Shown: positions 40,732 to 48,865 of the stretch, in pieces
How the letters are laid out: every line of letters begins with the position of its first letter
Position numbering within the stretch: the first letter of the stretch is position 1
Made by a program: the position numbers and the translations under genes
Assembly: GCF_963668085.1 (NCBI RefSeq)
Contig: NZ_OY764059.1
Span: 1,240,001 to 1,304,000, forward strand
Reading direction: 5' to 3'
DNA: 64,000 bases
From: an uncultured Ilyobacter sp.
GTDB lineage: Bacteria; Fusobacteriota; Fusobacteriia; Fusobacteriales; Fusobacteriaceae
Notes under the pieces: model-generated
Seen by the model: only the letters and a program-made list of their open reading frames with translations
Databases searched by the model: none
What the model was told of the DNA's origin: nothing

Positions 40732-41814
40732 ATGGAAAATATTATTTTATCCCCAGGAAAATACGTTCAAGGAAATGGCGCTATCGGAAACTTAGCTTCC
40801 CATGCTGGAAAGAAATCTCTGGTTATTGCTGATGATTTTGTAATGAATCTTACCAAAGAAAAAATCAGCAAAAGTTTTTCTGATAAAGAGATCCCTGTTG
40901 ATTTTGAGCTTTTTAACGGAGAGTGCTCAAAAGTTGAAATTTCTAGAATAAAAGATAAAATCGAAACTTTCGGCAGTGAGATTATTATCGGTGTCGGTGG
41001 AGGTAAGACTCTAGACACTGCAAAAGCAGTGGCTTATTATACTAACCTTCCTGTTGTTATAGCTCCCACTATAGCTTCTACTGACGCTCCCTGCAGTGCT
41101 CTTTCTGTTCTTTATACAGAGGAAGGTATCTTTGACGAGTATCTTCTGCTTCCCAATAATCCTAATATAGTTCTTATGGATACAGATATTATTTCAAAGG
41201 CACCTGCAAGACTACTTGTTTCAGGTATGGGAGATGCTCTAGCCACTTACTTTGAGGCCAGATCATGTGCACAATCCAATGCAAAAAATATGGGTGGTGG
41301 TCTTCCTACAGGAGCCGCTCTTACTCTTGCCAAGCTTTGTTATGATACTATTCTCAAAGAAGGATATATGGCGTATAATTCTGCACAATCAAAAGTTTCT
41401 ACAAAAGCTCTTGAAAATATTGTTGAGGCAAATACTTACCTCAGTGGTGTAGGATTCGAAAGTGGAGGCTTAGCCGCAGCTCATGCTATTCATAATGGCC
41501 TTACAATATTAGAAGACTGCCATCACCTGTATCACGGAGAGAAAGTTGCATTTGGTACTTTGGTCCAGCTTATTCTTGAAAATGCCCCGCAGGAAGAGCT
41601 TTTTGATGTCTTAAACTTCTGCCTAAGTGTAGGACTTCCTACAAATCTTGGGGATATGGGTGTCAAAGAGATAGATGAAAATCTTATTATGGAAGTGGCA
41701 AAAGCATCATGTGCTCCTGGTGAAACTATCCATAATATGCCCTTTCTTGTTACACCAGAAAAAGTTTTTGCTGCAATTCTAACTGCTGACAGAATAGGAA
41801 AAGAATACAGATAA
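40732..41814 (+). CDS. gldA: Glycerol dehydrogenase
   Basis: 360 aa, iron-containing alcohol dehydrogenase family. Gly-Gly-Gly-Lys-Thr-Leu-Asp-Thr-Ala-Lys near residue 86 binds NAD. The metal ligands lie in Asp near residue 166 and the His-rich Ala-Ala-His-Ala-Ile-His-Asn and His-His-Leu-Tyr-His-Gly segment near 240-275. It oxidises glycerol to dihydroxyacetone with NAD. GGAGG ribosome site and a following terminator make it a single-gene unit. Confidence 0.92.
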   Translation: MENIILSPGKYVQGNGAIGNLASHAGKKSLVIADDFVMNLTKEKISKSFSDKEIPVDFELFNGECSKVEISRIKDKIETFGSEIIIGVGGGKTLDTAKAVAYYTNLPVVIAPTIASTDAPCSALSVLYTEEGIFDEYLLLPNNPNIVLMDTDIISKAPARLLVSGMGDALATYFEARSCAQSNAKNMGGGLPTGAALTLAKLCYDTILKEGYMAYNSAQSKVSTKALENIVEANTYLSGVGFESGGLAAAHAIHNGLTILEDCHHLYHGEKVAFGTLVQLILENAPQEELFDVLNFCLSVGLPTNLGDMGVKEIDENLIMEVAKASCAPGETIHNMPFLVTPEKVFAAILTADRIGKEYR

Positions 41815-41817
41815 AAA

Positions 41818-41843
41818 GTAGCTGCCCTCGGGCAGCTTTTTTT
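41818..41843 (+). terminator. gldA terminator
   Basis: AGCTGCC-ctc-GGGCAGCTTTTTTT hairpin directly after the gldA stop. Confidence 0.88.
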
Positions 41844-41871
41844 GTGACCAAAAATTTGCTATAATCTCATT

Positions 41872-43002
41872 ATGATGCCTACAAATAAACCTTTAAAAAC
41901 AATTCTATCGAAATATTTTTTCCCATACTGGAGGGCTAATAATCACAAGTTTCCAGAATCATTGAGAGATACTATCCTAAAAAATGTTAATAATTTCCTT
42001 GATTGTGGGGATCTCAATATTGGATATACTTCTTTTGTCTGCTTCAAATGTAAATCTATTCATAAAACAGCATTTTCTTGTAAATCTCGTTTTTGTCCTT
42101 CTTGCGGTAAAGTCTATGCTGAAAATTGGGCTAAAAATGTCTCAGAAACATTAATTGAGTGTCCACATAGACATGCTGTGTTTTCATTACCTAAAGGGTG
42201 GATTAGAGATTTTTTCTTCAAGCATAGAAATCTTCTTAAAGATTTAGCCAATGCTTCGTACCTCGCGCTTAAGCATTCTTTCAAAAAGCTTGGCATAATC
42301 TGTATAGGTGCTATCTCTACTATTCATACTTTTTCAAGAAAAGTAGAATGGAATCCTCATATCCACTCTTTGATAACGTTTGGTGGAATTACTAAAACCA
42401 ACAAATGGAAAAATATTAAAAATCTTCCATGGCAGGTTCTTAGAAAATCTTGGCAAAAGTGTGCCTTGGACATTATTTCTAAATACGCTAAACATAATAA
42501 TTCTCAGAACCTAAAAAATAAGATTTCAATTGCATATAAAAAATATGTCAACGGGTTCTTTGTTAATGCTGAATCCAAAGTTGGAAATTCTAAATTTATC
42601 GCCAAATATATTGGGAGATACCTTGCCCGACCAGCTATTGCCGAATATAGAATTACATCTTTTAATGACCAATTTGTAACTTTTTGGTTTAAAAGACCTG
42701 ATTCAGACAGTAAAGAATACCTTACCCTTCCCATGGAAAAGTTTATCGGAAGGATTCTTTCGCATATTCCACCTAAAAATTTTAAAATGGTACGACGATT
42801 TGGTCTTTATTCCAGAAGAACAAAAAATAAAAAATCCAAAAAAATTAGGTTGTTTAAAACTAAATCTTCTTGGGCGGAAAGAATTTTTAAGGCTTTTGGA
42901 ATAAATCCTCTAATGTGCCGTAAATGTGGTTCCCAGTTACACTTACTGGAAATATTCCATGCCAAGTATGGCGTCATCTACTATAACGAATCACTGCCTT
43001 GA
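41872..43002 (+). CDS. IS91-family transposase
   Basis: 376 aa. Zinc-binding region with Cys57, Cys60, Cys70, Cys75 and Cys78. The HUH motif is His163-Ile-His165 in Asn-Pro-His-Ile-His-Ser-Leu. The catalytic tyrosines are Tyr246 and Tyr250 (Y-x3-Y) in the Lys-Tyr-Ile-Gly-Arg-Tyr segment. These define a Y2 rolling-circle transposase of the IS91/IS801 family. A TATAAT-like box lies 15 bases before the ATG, which has no obvious ribosome site. The gene sits directly after the gldA terminator; no target duplication is expected for this family. Confidence 0.9.
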   Translation: MMPTNKPLKTILSKYFFPYWRANNHKFPESLRDTILKNVNNFLDCGDLNIGYTSFVCFKCKSIHKTAFSCKSRFCPSCGKVYAENWAKNVSETLIECPHRHAVFSLPKGWIRDFFFKHRNLLKDLANASYLALKHSFKKLGIICIGAISTIHTFSRKVEWNPHIHSLITFGGITKTNKWKNIKNLPWQVLRKSWQKCALDIISKYAKHNNSQNLKNKISIAYKKYVNGFFVNAESKVGNSKFIAKYIGRYLARPAIAEYRITSFNDQFVTFWFKRPDSDSKEYLTLPMEKFIGRILSHIPPKNFKMVRRFGLYSRRTKNKKSKKIRLFKTKSSWAERIFKAFGINPLMCRKCGSQLHLLEIFHAKYGVIYYNESLP

Positions 43003-43023
43003 TACTTTGTGCATTATAGATTT

Positions 43024-43052
43024 AAAAGCCATACTGAGAAGTATGGCCTTTT
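43024..43052 (+). terminator. Hairpin after the IS91 transposase
   Basis: GCCATACT-gaga-AGTATGGC hairpin with A-rich left and T-rich right flanks. It may terminate the transposase transcript or be the subterminal hairpin at the IS end that rolling-circle transposition needs. Confidence 0.6.
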
Positions 43053-43160
43053 GTAGTGTTAAGATTATACACCTTAGTATTAGATTATGATTTCTAATAA
43101 CAGTATTACAAAACTTCTGGTTTAAATTCTAAAAAAAAATTTTATACTTTCCTTATTAAT

Positions 43161-43194
43161 AAAAAACAGCCGGCAGTTAGCCGGCTGTTTTTTT
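43161..43194 (-). terminator. hcp terminator
   Basis: ACAGCCGGC-agtta-GCCGGCTGT hairpin followed on the minus strand by TTTTTT. Confidence 0.85.
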
Positions 43195-44902
43195 ATTGCT
43201 CTATTCCAAATATTTTCATATCCTCTTCTACACTTGATATTCCAGCGATACCAAATTTCTCAACCAGTACATTTGTCACATTTGGTGAAAGGAATGCCGG
43301 AAGAGTAGGCCCAAGGTGAATGTTTTTTACCCCTAGATGAAGCAGAGCTAGAAGAACGATTACAGCCTTTTGCTCATACCATGCGATATTATAAGCGATA
43401 GGAAGATCATTTATATCATCTAAGCCAAAAGCTTCTTGGAGTTTCATTGCTATTACTGCCAGTGAATATGAATCGTTGCATTGCCCCGCATCTAAGACTC
43501 TAGGTATCCCCCCTATATCTCCCAATGGAAGCTTGTTATATCTATACTTGGCACAGCCGGCAGTTAGTATTACCGTGTCCTTTGGAAGCTTCTCTGCAAA
43601 TTCAGTATAATATTTTCTATCCTGCATTCTTGCATCGCATCCTGCCATTACCACAAATTTCTTGATAGCTCCTGATTTAACTGCCTCTATAACCTTGTCA
43701 GCTAGGGCAATTACCTGATTATGTGCGAATCCACCGACGATCTCCCCTGTTTCTATTTCCACAGGAGGTTGACACTTTTTAGCCATTTCAATAATAGGAG
43801 TAAAGTCTTTTTTACCTTCAGCATCTTTTTCTATATGGATACATCCACCCATTCCTGCTGCATTTGTGGTAAAGATTCTTTCTTTATATGTGAGGGAACC
43901 ACTTCTTGGTGGAACTATACAGTTACTTGTGAAAAGTACAGGTCCGTTAAAAGTCTCAAACTCTTTTGTCTGATGCCACCATGATCCACCGTAGTTTCCT
44001 ACAAAGTTGTCATACTTTTTAAATGCCGGATAATAGTTTGCAGGAAGCATTTCAGAGTGAGTATATACATCTACTCCTGTTCCCTTTGTCTGCTCTAAAA
44101 GCTGTTCCATATCACGCAGGTCATGCCCGGATATGAGTATTCCAGGATTTTTGCCTACACCTATGTTTACCTTTGTAATCTCAGGATTCCCGTATGTATC
44201 TGTATTTGCCTTGTCTAGCAGGGCCATAGCTTCTACACCGTATTTACCTGTTTCTAGGGTCAGAGCCACAAGCTCGTCTACTGTGATATCAGGGTCATCT
44301 GAGGCAAGCAGAGCTTTCTCTATGAAGCCTACTATCTCTCTGTTTTCATATCCTAGATGAGCTGCATGTTCGGTGTATGCAGACATACCCTTTAGACCGT
44401 ATATTATCATCTCTTTAAGAGATCTCTCATCTTCATTTTCTGTTCTCATTACCCCAGATTTATCTGCCAAAACTCCGAAAATTCTATCCTTATCTTCATA
44501 GTCTGAGATAAGATCTAGGAGATGATTAAACTTTTCGCTAGGACAGCATCCCTCAGTTTTTCTTTTAAAAATCTTCATGATTCCCGAAGGATTTTTTTTC
44601 TCACAAATTTCCTTTAGTTCATCTCTTAGATTTACTGCCTTTAAGATCTGCTCATATAAAACATCATCATCAAAGTTAGAATTTGTTACTGTCATAAATA
44701 AAGTATTTAATATGAAATAGTCTACACTTTCATCCAAATCCCCGATTTCTCTGAGAGGAGCACTGTAAAGTGCCACACTTTTAATAGAATGAAGGAGTAC
44801 ATCTTGCAGCTTTGCTTCTTCAGGTGTCTTTCCACACACCCCTCTTATGGTACAGCCTTTCCCTGAGGCAGCTTCTTGACATTGATAACAGAACATTGAC
44901 AT
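43193..44902 (-). CDS. hcp: Hybrid cluster protein (hydroxylamine/NO reductase-type)
   Basis: 569 aa from the ATG at 44900-44902 (AGGAGG site; the upstream frame extension lacks one). The N-terminal Cys5-x2-Cys8-x8-Cys17-x5-Cys23 is the [4Fe-4S] type of strict anaerobes, not the [2Fe-2S] type of enterics. Later Cys, His and Glu residues bind the 4Fe-2S-2O hybrid cluster. It reduces nitric oxide or hydroxylamine. A TATAAT box lies at 45001-45006 on the minus strand with a palindrome beside it. Confidence 0.93.
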   Translation of the reverse strand: MSMFCYQCQEAASGKGCTIRGVCGKTPEEAKLQDVLLHSIKSVALYSAPLREIGDLDESVDYFILNTLFMTVTNSNFDDDVLYEQILKAVNLRDELKEICEKKNPSGIMKIFKRKTEGCCPSEKFNHLLDLISDYEDKDRIFGVLADKSGVMRTENEDERSLKEMIIYGLKGMSAYTEHAAHLGYENREIVGFIEKALLASDDPDITVDELVALTLETGKYGVEAMALLDKANTDTYGNPEITKVNIGVGKNPGILISGHDLRDMEQLLEQTKGTGVDVYTHSEMLPANYYPAFKKYDNFVGNYGGSWWHQTKEFETFNGPVLFTSNCIVPPRSGSLTYKERIFTTNAAGMGGCIHIEKDAEGKKDFTPIIEMAKKCQPPVEIETGEIVGGFAHNQVIALADKVIEAVKSGAIKKFVVMAGCDARMQDRKYYTEFAEKLPKDTVILTAGCAKYRYNKLPLGDIGGIPRVLDAGQCNDSYSLAVIAMKLQEAFGLDDINDLPIAYNIAWYEQKAVIVLLALLHLGVKNIHLGPTLPAFLSPNVTNVLVEKFGIAGISSVEEDMKIFGIEQ

Positions 44903-45000
44903 ATTTAATCCTCCTTTAATTTTTATTAAGACATCTGTATTTTTCAAAATAGTACTAATTTTTCCTTTATATTTAATTGCAGTTATTTTCCACATTGTTC

Positions 45001-45025
45001 ATTATACGCCTTATTGTCTCAATAA
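45001..45025 (-). promoter_or_regulatory. hcp promoter with overlapping palindrome
   Basis: Minus-strand -10 TATAAT (45001-45006) sits four bases from a palindrome TTATTG-aga-CAATAA (45011-45025) that covers the -35 side. FNR/CRP-type nitrosative-stress regulators use similar half-sites, so it is a candidate operator; the regulator is unknown. Confidence 0.5.
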
Positions 45026-45064
45026 AAATCCATTATAAGCCCATTTTGAATCCGATGTTTCTAT

Positions 45065-45093
45065 TTGATTCTTCAAACACTTTGAGTTAGAAT
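45065..45093 (+). promoter_or_regulatory. Promoter of the 65-aa gene
   Basis: -35 TTGATT (45065-45070), 17-base spacer, -10 TAGAAT (45088-45093), followed by TTGGAGG and ATG at 45122. Confidence 0.6.
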
Positions 45094-45121
45094 TATATAT
45101 CACTAATTTGGAGGTGTTATA

Positions 45122-45319
45122 ATGCATTACTTAATTTCTGGATGTGACGAAAAGGGAATAGAAAAAATCAAAAAATTAGAACAGGAAAACGGTCTTCTTC
45201 TTTTAGCTTATAAGGAATCACAATATGACTATGATAATTTATCAGAAGATGATTTATCAAAAGTTAACCAGCTAGAAAAAGAACTCGGTATCAAGATTAT
45301 AGCTTTAAAGAAAAAGTAA
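45122..45319 (+). CDS. 65-aa hypothetical protein
   Basis: Begins His-Tyr-Leu-Ile-Ser-Gly-Cys-Asp and has an acidic/basic helix repeat (Lys-Lys-Leu-Glu-Gln-Glu-Asn-Gly then Gln-Leu-Glu-Lys-Glu-Leu-Gly). It has its own promoter, an excellent ribosome site and a terminator, and sits beside hcp in divergent orientation. Not recognised. Confidence 0.7.
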   Translation: MHYLISGCDEKGIEKIKKLEQENGLLLLAYKESQYDYDNLSEDDLSKVNQLEKELGIKIIALKKK

Positions 45320-45325
45320 TAGAAA

Positions 45326-45369
45326 AGACAGCTAAAAAGGCACTCACAAGAGTGTCTTTTTAGCTGTCT
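45326..45369. terminator. Long bidirectional terminator
   Basis: A 20-bp stem (one G-U pair) with a four-base loop acaa. The arms start AGACAGCTAAAAAG. It ends the plus-strand 65-aa gene and the minus-strand hydrolase gene. Confidence 0.85.
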
Positions 45370-45998
45370 AAATACCTTTTTATATATAAATACAACTTTT
45401 CTTTTTCCTCATATATGAGGTTATGCCCACCATTTATACTGTAGACCACTGCATTTGGAAAATCCTCTGTCACATCTTTGGAGTTTTCCTCTGGTATAAC
45501 TCTGTCTTCGGTTCCTAGGATAATAAGTGGATTCAGATAGCTCTTCTCTCTCTCCACCTTATCCTCTATAAGTTTGTTTAGACCCTTTATCAGGTCCTCG
45601 TCAGGTATCTTTAAAATATCTTCGAAATATTTCCCGAGATAATCTTCAAATTTTAAACTACTACTGAAATTAAGTTCTATAAAATCTCTCAGACAGCCAG
45701 CTCTTTCCACTTTTAGCCTTTTTATCATTTTTTTGATTATTAGTGCCCGTGTGGTTTTTGTAAAATCTAAAGTTGGAGCTATAAGTACAGACTTTTCTAT
45801 TTTTTTATCTCTTATGAACCTTATGCAGTCTAGGGTTCCCATAGACCATCCAAAAGCTATTACCTCTTGATAATCATCAAGATTTTTTTTATAAAGCTCA
45901 TCTGAAAATATTATCTCAGCATCTAATCCTTCTAAAAAATCCCTGTAAAAACTCTCACTGCTGCCCCAGCCCTTGAATACAACAATTGCTTTTTTCAT
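45360..45998 (-). CDS. Alpha/beta hydrolase (esterase-like)
   Basis: 212 aa. The nucleophile motif Gly-Trp-Ser-Met-Gly is near residues 49-53, Asp in Gly-Thr-Glu-Asp-Arg and His in Gly-Gly-His-Asn near residue 195. The small size and early Phe-Lys-Gly-Trp-Gly oxyanion segment resemble BioG/BioH-type pimeloyl-ester hydrolases, but no biotin genes are nearby. It overlaps the terminator stem and precedes no other gene. Confidence 0.75.
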   Translation of the reverse strand: MKKAIVVFKGWGSSESFYRDFLEGLDAEIIFSDELYKKNLDDYQEVIAFGWSMGTLDCIRFIRDKKIEKSVLIAPTLDFTKTTRALIIKKMIKRLKVERAGCLRDFIELNFSSSLKFEDYLGKYFEDILKIPDEDLIKGLNKLIEDKVEREKSYLNPLIILGTEDRVIPEENSKDVTEDFPNAVVYSINGGHNLIYEEKEKLYLYIKRYLDS

Positions 45999-46009
45999 AA
46001 GCTCACCCT

Positions 46010-46576
46010 CTATCTGTATAATTTTTCTTTGATAATTATCTCGTGTACTTTTTTAGGGACCATATCCGATATATCTAGCCCTTTTTTTAATCGTTCTCTT
46101 ACCTCGGTGGAACTATATCTGTATAGGGGGCTTTCTAAAACTATTATATTATTATGCTCTGCTCTATAGGCATATCCATTTCTTTTTAGCACTACAAACT
46201 TGCACTCCTCAACCATTTTTTCATAGTCTTTCCATTCTTGAAGATAGTCTGCAGAATCTTCTCCTATAATTTCATAAAAAATAGCGTCTTTGTATTTCTT
46301 TTTTAAATTCAAAAGGGTATCATAAGTATAAGATACCCCCTTATTTTGTACCTCTATATCTGATATTGTCACCTTTTCTATATCTTTGCAGGCAGCCTCT
46401 AATAATTCTATCCTTTTCTCTCCTGTGAGAAGCAAGCTATCTTTGTGAGATGGAAAACCTACAGGAATGACAATTAATCTGTCAAGCTTCATCTCTTTTA
46501 AGACATATTTCATTATCTCTACATGCCCTATATGAACTGGATTGAAGCTACCGCCGTAAATTCCTATTTTTTCCAT
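46010..46576 (-). CDS. nadD: Nicotinate-nucleotide adenylyltransferase
   Basis: 188 aa. Gly-Gly-Ser-Phe-Asn-Pro-Val-His-Ile-Gly-His is the HxGH-type nucleotidyltransferase motif, and Tyr-Ser-Ser-Thr-Glu-Val-Arg-Glu-Arg is the ISSTxIR-type motif. It forms deamido-NAD from nicotinate mononucleotide. It overlaps the PTS-like gene by one base. Confidence 0.93.
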   Translation of the reverse strand: MEKIGIYGGSFNPVHIGHVEIMKYVLKEMKLDRLIVIPVGFPSHKDSLLLTGEKRIELLEAACKDIEKVTISDIEVQNKGVSYTYDTLLNLKKKYKDAIFYEIIGEDSADYLQEWKDYEKMVEECKFVVLKRNGYAYRAEHNNIIVLESPLYRYSSTEVRERLKKGLDISDMVPKKVHEIIIKEKLYR

Positions 46577-47022
46577 CAGATTCCCGACAACGCCTCTATA
46601 AGTTCTTCTTTACTAGACGCCTCTAGGATATTTTCTCTATATTCTTTATACCTGAATTTTCTCGCTATTTTTGCCAAAAGATCCAAATATTCTTTATTGT
46701 TATTTTTAGGGGCTCCCACAAGTATTACAAGCTTAGCATCCACTCCATCAGGGGTATTGAATTCGATTGGATTTTCAAGGAGTGCCACAGCTATTATTAT
46801 TTTATTAAGAGATTCACATCTTGCGTGTGGAACCACTATTCCCATGCCTATTCCAGTTGTCCCAACCTCTTCTCTCTGAAAAAGTCTTTCTAAAAACAGA
46901 TCTTTATCTTCCACAGCATCACTATTTTCAGATACCATATCCGCCAGAAGTCTTATTACCTCTTCTTTGTTTTTTTTCCCATCTACCACTGTCAGTAGTT
47001 TACTGGTGAGATAATTAATCAT
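46576..47022 (-). CDS. PTS EIIA domain protein (fructose/nitrogen type)
   Basis: 148 aa with the phosphorylated His in Gly-Ile-Val-Val-Pro-His-Ala-Arg near residue 66, typical of EIIA(Fru/Ntr). No EIIB or EIIC gene is beside it, so it may have a regulatory EIIA(Ntr)-like role. Joined to nadD and the upstream helical gene in one operon. Confidence 0.85.
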   Translation of the reverse strand: MINYLTSKLLTVVDGKKNKEEVIRLLADMVSENSDAVEDKDLFLERLFQREEVGTTGIGMGIVVPHARCESLNKIIIAVALLENPIEFNTPDGVDAKLVILVGAPKNNNKEYLDLLAKIARKFRYKEYRENILEASSKEELIEALSGI

Positions 47023-47040
47023 TATATACCCTCCTAATTT

Positions 47041-47844
47041 TTACAATCCATTGTGTATAATCTTTTCTGCACAGGTCAGATCCTTCTGAGTATTTTGAAT
47101 TTCTTCTAGTCTTTTCATTGCTATATTTATAAAAATTTCCTCATTTTCGTAATCATATTCTTTGAGAACATTTACATAAGCCAAAAGGTTAATTCCTTTT
47201 TTAGACTTTAGCCTCTCCTTTGACTCTTGAGATTTTTGTATTAAGTCTGATTTTGATGCCTCTGTGGCCACTGTGTTTTCATAGTCATCAAAATTGCATT
47301 TTACCTTACTTATATAGGACATGGCCAGATAGATCAAGTTATCATCAACTTGAGTATCCATGAGCTTTTTAAGCGACAAAGCCATAAGACTCTTCTGACT
47401 GTCTATCTCTTCTAAAAGTGTATAGTGAAAAAGTGTCTTATAAAAAAGTTCTCTATCTCTCAAAAATATCTCTTTTGCATATCTTATTGCAAAATTGACA
47501 TTATTATTTGCTATTATTTTCATGAAATTTTTCATCAGATTATCGATAGTTTCCTTAGAAAGTCTCTCTATTTTTTTTGATTTCACCCTTTCAGGTGCCC
47601 TTGCAGAAACAAGTATTTCTCTAGCCACTTCTGCGGCGGCGTCTGAAAAAGCAGCCACTGGCAGGGCATAATTCATATTTTTTCTCTGAATTTTACCATT
47701 TCTGTCTATATTGAAATAAGACCTATGATCAAGAAACTCACCAAAATACTCTAAAGCACTGTTCCGTCCTTTTTCGTTTATGATCTTTTCTATATGGTCG
47801 ATTTTTTTTTCTTTTAGTATTTCCAAAGCATCCATTGTATCCAT
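47041..47844 (-). CDS. Helical hypothetical protein
   Basis: 267 aa, all-alpha, with Gly-Arg-Asn-Ser-Ala-Leu-Glu-Tyr-Phe-Gly-Glu-Phe, Val-Ala-Ala-Phe-Ser-Asp-Ala-Ala-Ala-Glu-Val-Ala-Arg-Glu, and Arg-Ala-Pro-Glu-Arg-Val. No family recognised. GGAGGAG ribosome site. It lies between lpxK and the EIIA gene in a compact operon and may be lineage-specific. Confidence 0.7.
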   Translation of the reverse strand: MDTMDALEILKEKKIDHIEKIINEKGRNSALEYFGEFLDHRSYFNIDRNGKIQRKNMNYALPVAAFSDAAAEVAREILVSARAPERVKSKKIERLSKETIDNLMKNFMKIIANNNVNFAIRYAKEIFLRDRELFYKTLFHYTLLEEIDSQKSLMALSLKKLMDTQVDDNLIYLAMSYISKVKCNFDDYENTVATEASKSDLIQKSQESKERLKSKKGINLLAYVNVLKEYDYENEEIFINIAMKRLEEIQNTQKDLTCAEKIIHNGL

Positions 47845-47858
47845 TAAACTCCTCCAGA

Positions 47859-48848
47859 CTATTTAAGTATATTGTCCTCTATCATTGTAAACTCTATTTT
47901 TAAAACATATGTGTCACTCAGATTAAAATCCCGTGGTAATTTTACCAGGTCTTTTTCTGTAGTTATTATATAGTCTGCATTCATTACTTCAGCTCTTTTT
48001 TCTATATTCTGAAAATCCTTTTTTTTAAAATGATGATGGTCCATGAAATCCACCCGTTCAATATATTCAGGTTCCAAGGAAATAACGGTTTTTTCAAAAT
48101 TAAGTGGATTAGCAAGACCAGAAAAAAGTAGGACTCTTTTACCTTTTATCCAAAATAGTGGTTTCCTGTTTCCCTTTAAATCACAAAGTGCAGACACTCC
48201 GTGTTTTGCCACGGATATATTCTTCTGATACCTTCTTAGATATTTTTTTATTGTCTCTACTTCTTTTTCACTGGCTAGGTCAGACTTTGTTATTATAAAT
48301 TCACTGGCTCTTTTTAGGCCCCTTTTCAGATCTTCTCTGAGAGTTCCCTTTGGCAAAAGAGCCTTCCCACCAAAAGGATTTGTGGCATCTATCAAAACAA
48401 CGTCTCTGTTTCTCTTGAGTTTTCTGTGCTGAAAACCGTCGTCAAGAATTATAGTGTCTATATCAAAATGTCTCTTTGCATAAGAACATGCCTTATATCT
48501 ATTTTTTCCGACTATAACAGGAACCTTAGCATTTAAAGCGTGTAGGTAGGGTTCATCTCCACTTTCTTCAGGAGCGGCAAATATCTCTCTGCCGTCACTT
48601 ACAAGAAGGGGATCTCTTTTTCTCTTCCCTCTATACCCTCTTGAAACTATAGCCACCTTCTTGCCTTTCTCCTTTAGTTTTTTCGTGAAGTGTTGCACTG
48701 CAGGGGTCTTTCCAGTCCCTCCTACTGTTATGTTTCCCACACATATGATCTCTACATCTTCTACTTTTCTGATTTTGAAAATTCCCTTATCATACAGAGA
48801 GTTTCTAACTGTTGTAACAATATAATATATGTATGCTAAAATTTCCAT
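47859..48848 (-). CDS. lpxK: Tetraacyldisaccharide 4'-kinase
   Basis: 329 aa. The N-terminal Val-Gly-Asn-Ile-Thr-Val-Gly-Gly-Thr-Gly-Lys-Thr-Pro P-loop-like motif of LpxK is near residues 37-49, followed by Ser-Arg-Gly-Tyr-Arg-Gly and Asp-Asp-Gly-Phe-Gln-His-Arg. It phosphorylates lipid A disaccharide at the inner membrane. Together with kdsB it shows a lipid A outer membrane. Confidence 0.94.
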   Translation of the reverse strand: MEILAYIYYIVTTVRNSLYDKGIFKIRKVEDVEIICVGNITVGGTGKTPAVQHFTKKLKEKGKKVAIVSRGYRGKRKRDPLLVSDGREIFAAPEESGDEPYLHALNAKVPVIVGKNRYKACSYAKRHFDIDTIILDDGFQHRKLKRNRDVVLIDATNPFGGKALLPKGTLREDLKRGLKRASEFIITKSDLASEKEVETIKKYLRRYQKNISVAKHGVSALCDLKGNRKPLFWIKGKRVLLFSGLANPLNFEKTVISLEPEYIERVDFMDHHHFKKKDFQNIEKRAEVMNADYIITTEKDLVKLPRDFNLSDTYVLKIEFTMIEDNILK

Positions 48849-48865
48849 TATTACCTCTCATTCTG

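Noticed and set aside
44903..44995. 31-residue extension of the hybrid cluster protein
   Set aside because: The frame covers the promoter side and AGGAGG lies directly before the inner ATG; homologues begin at the Cys motif.
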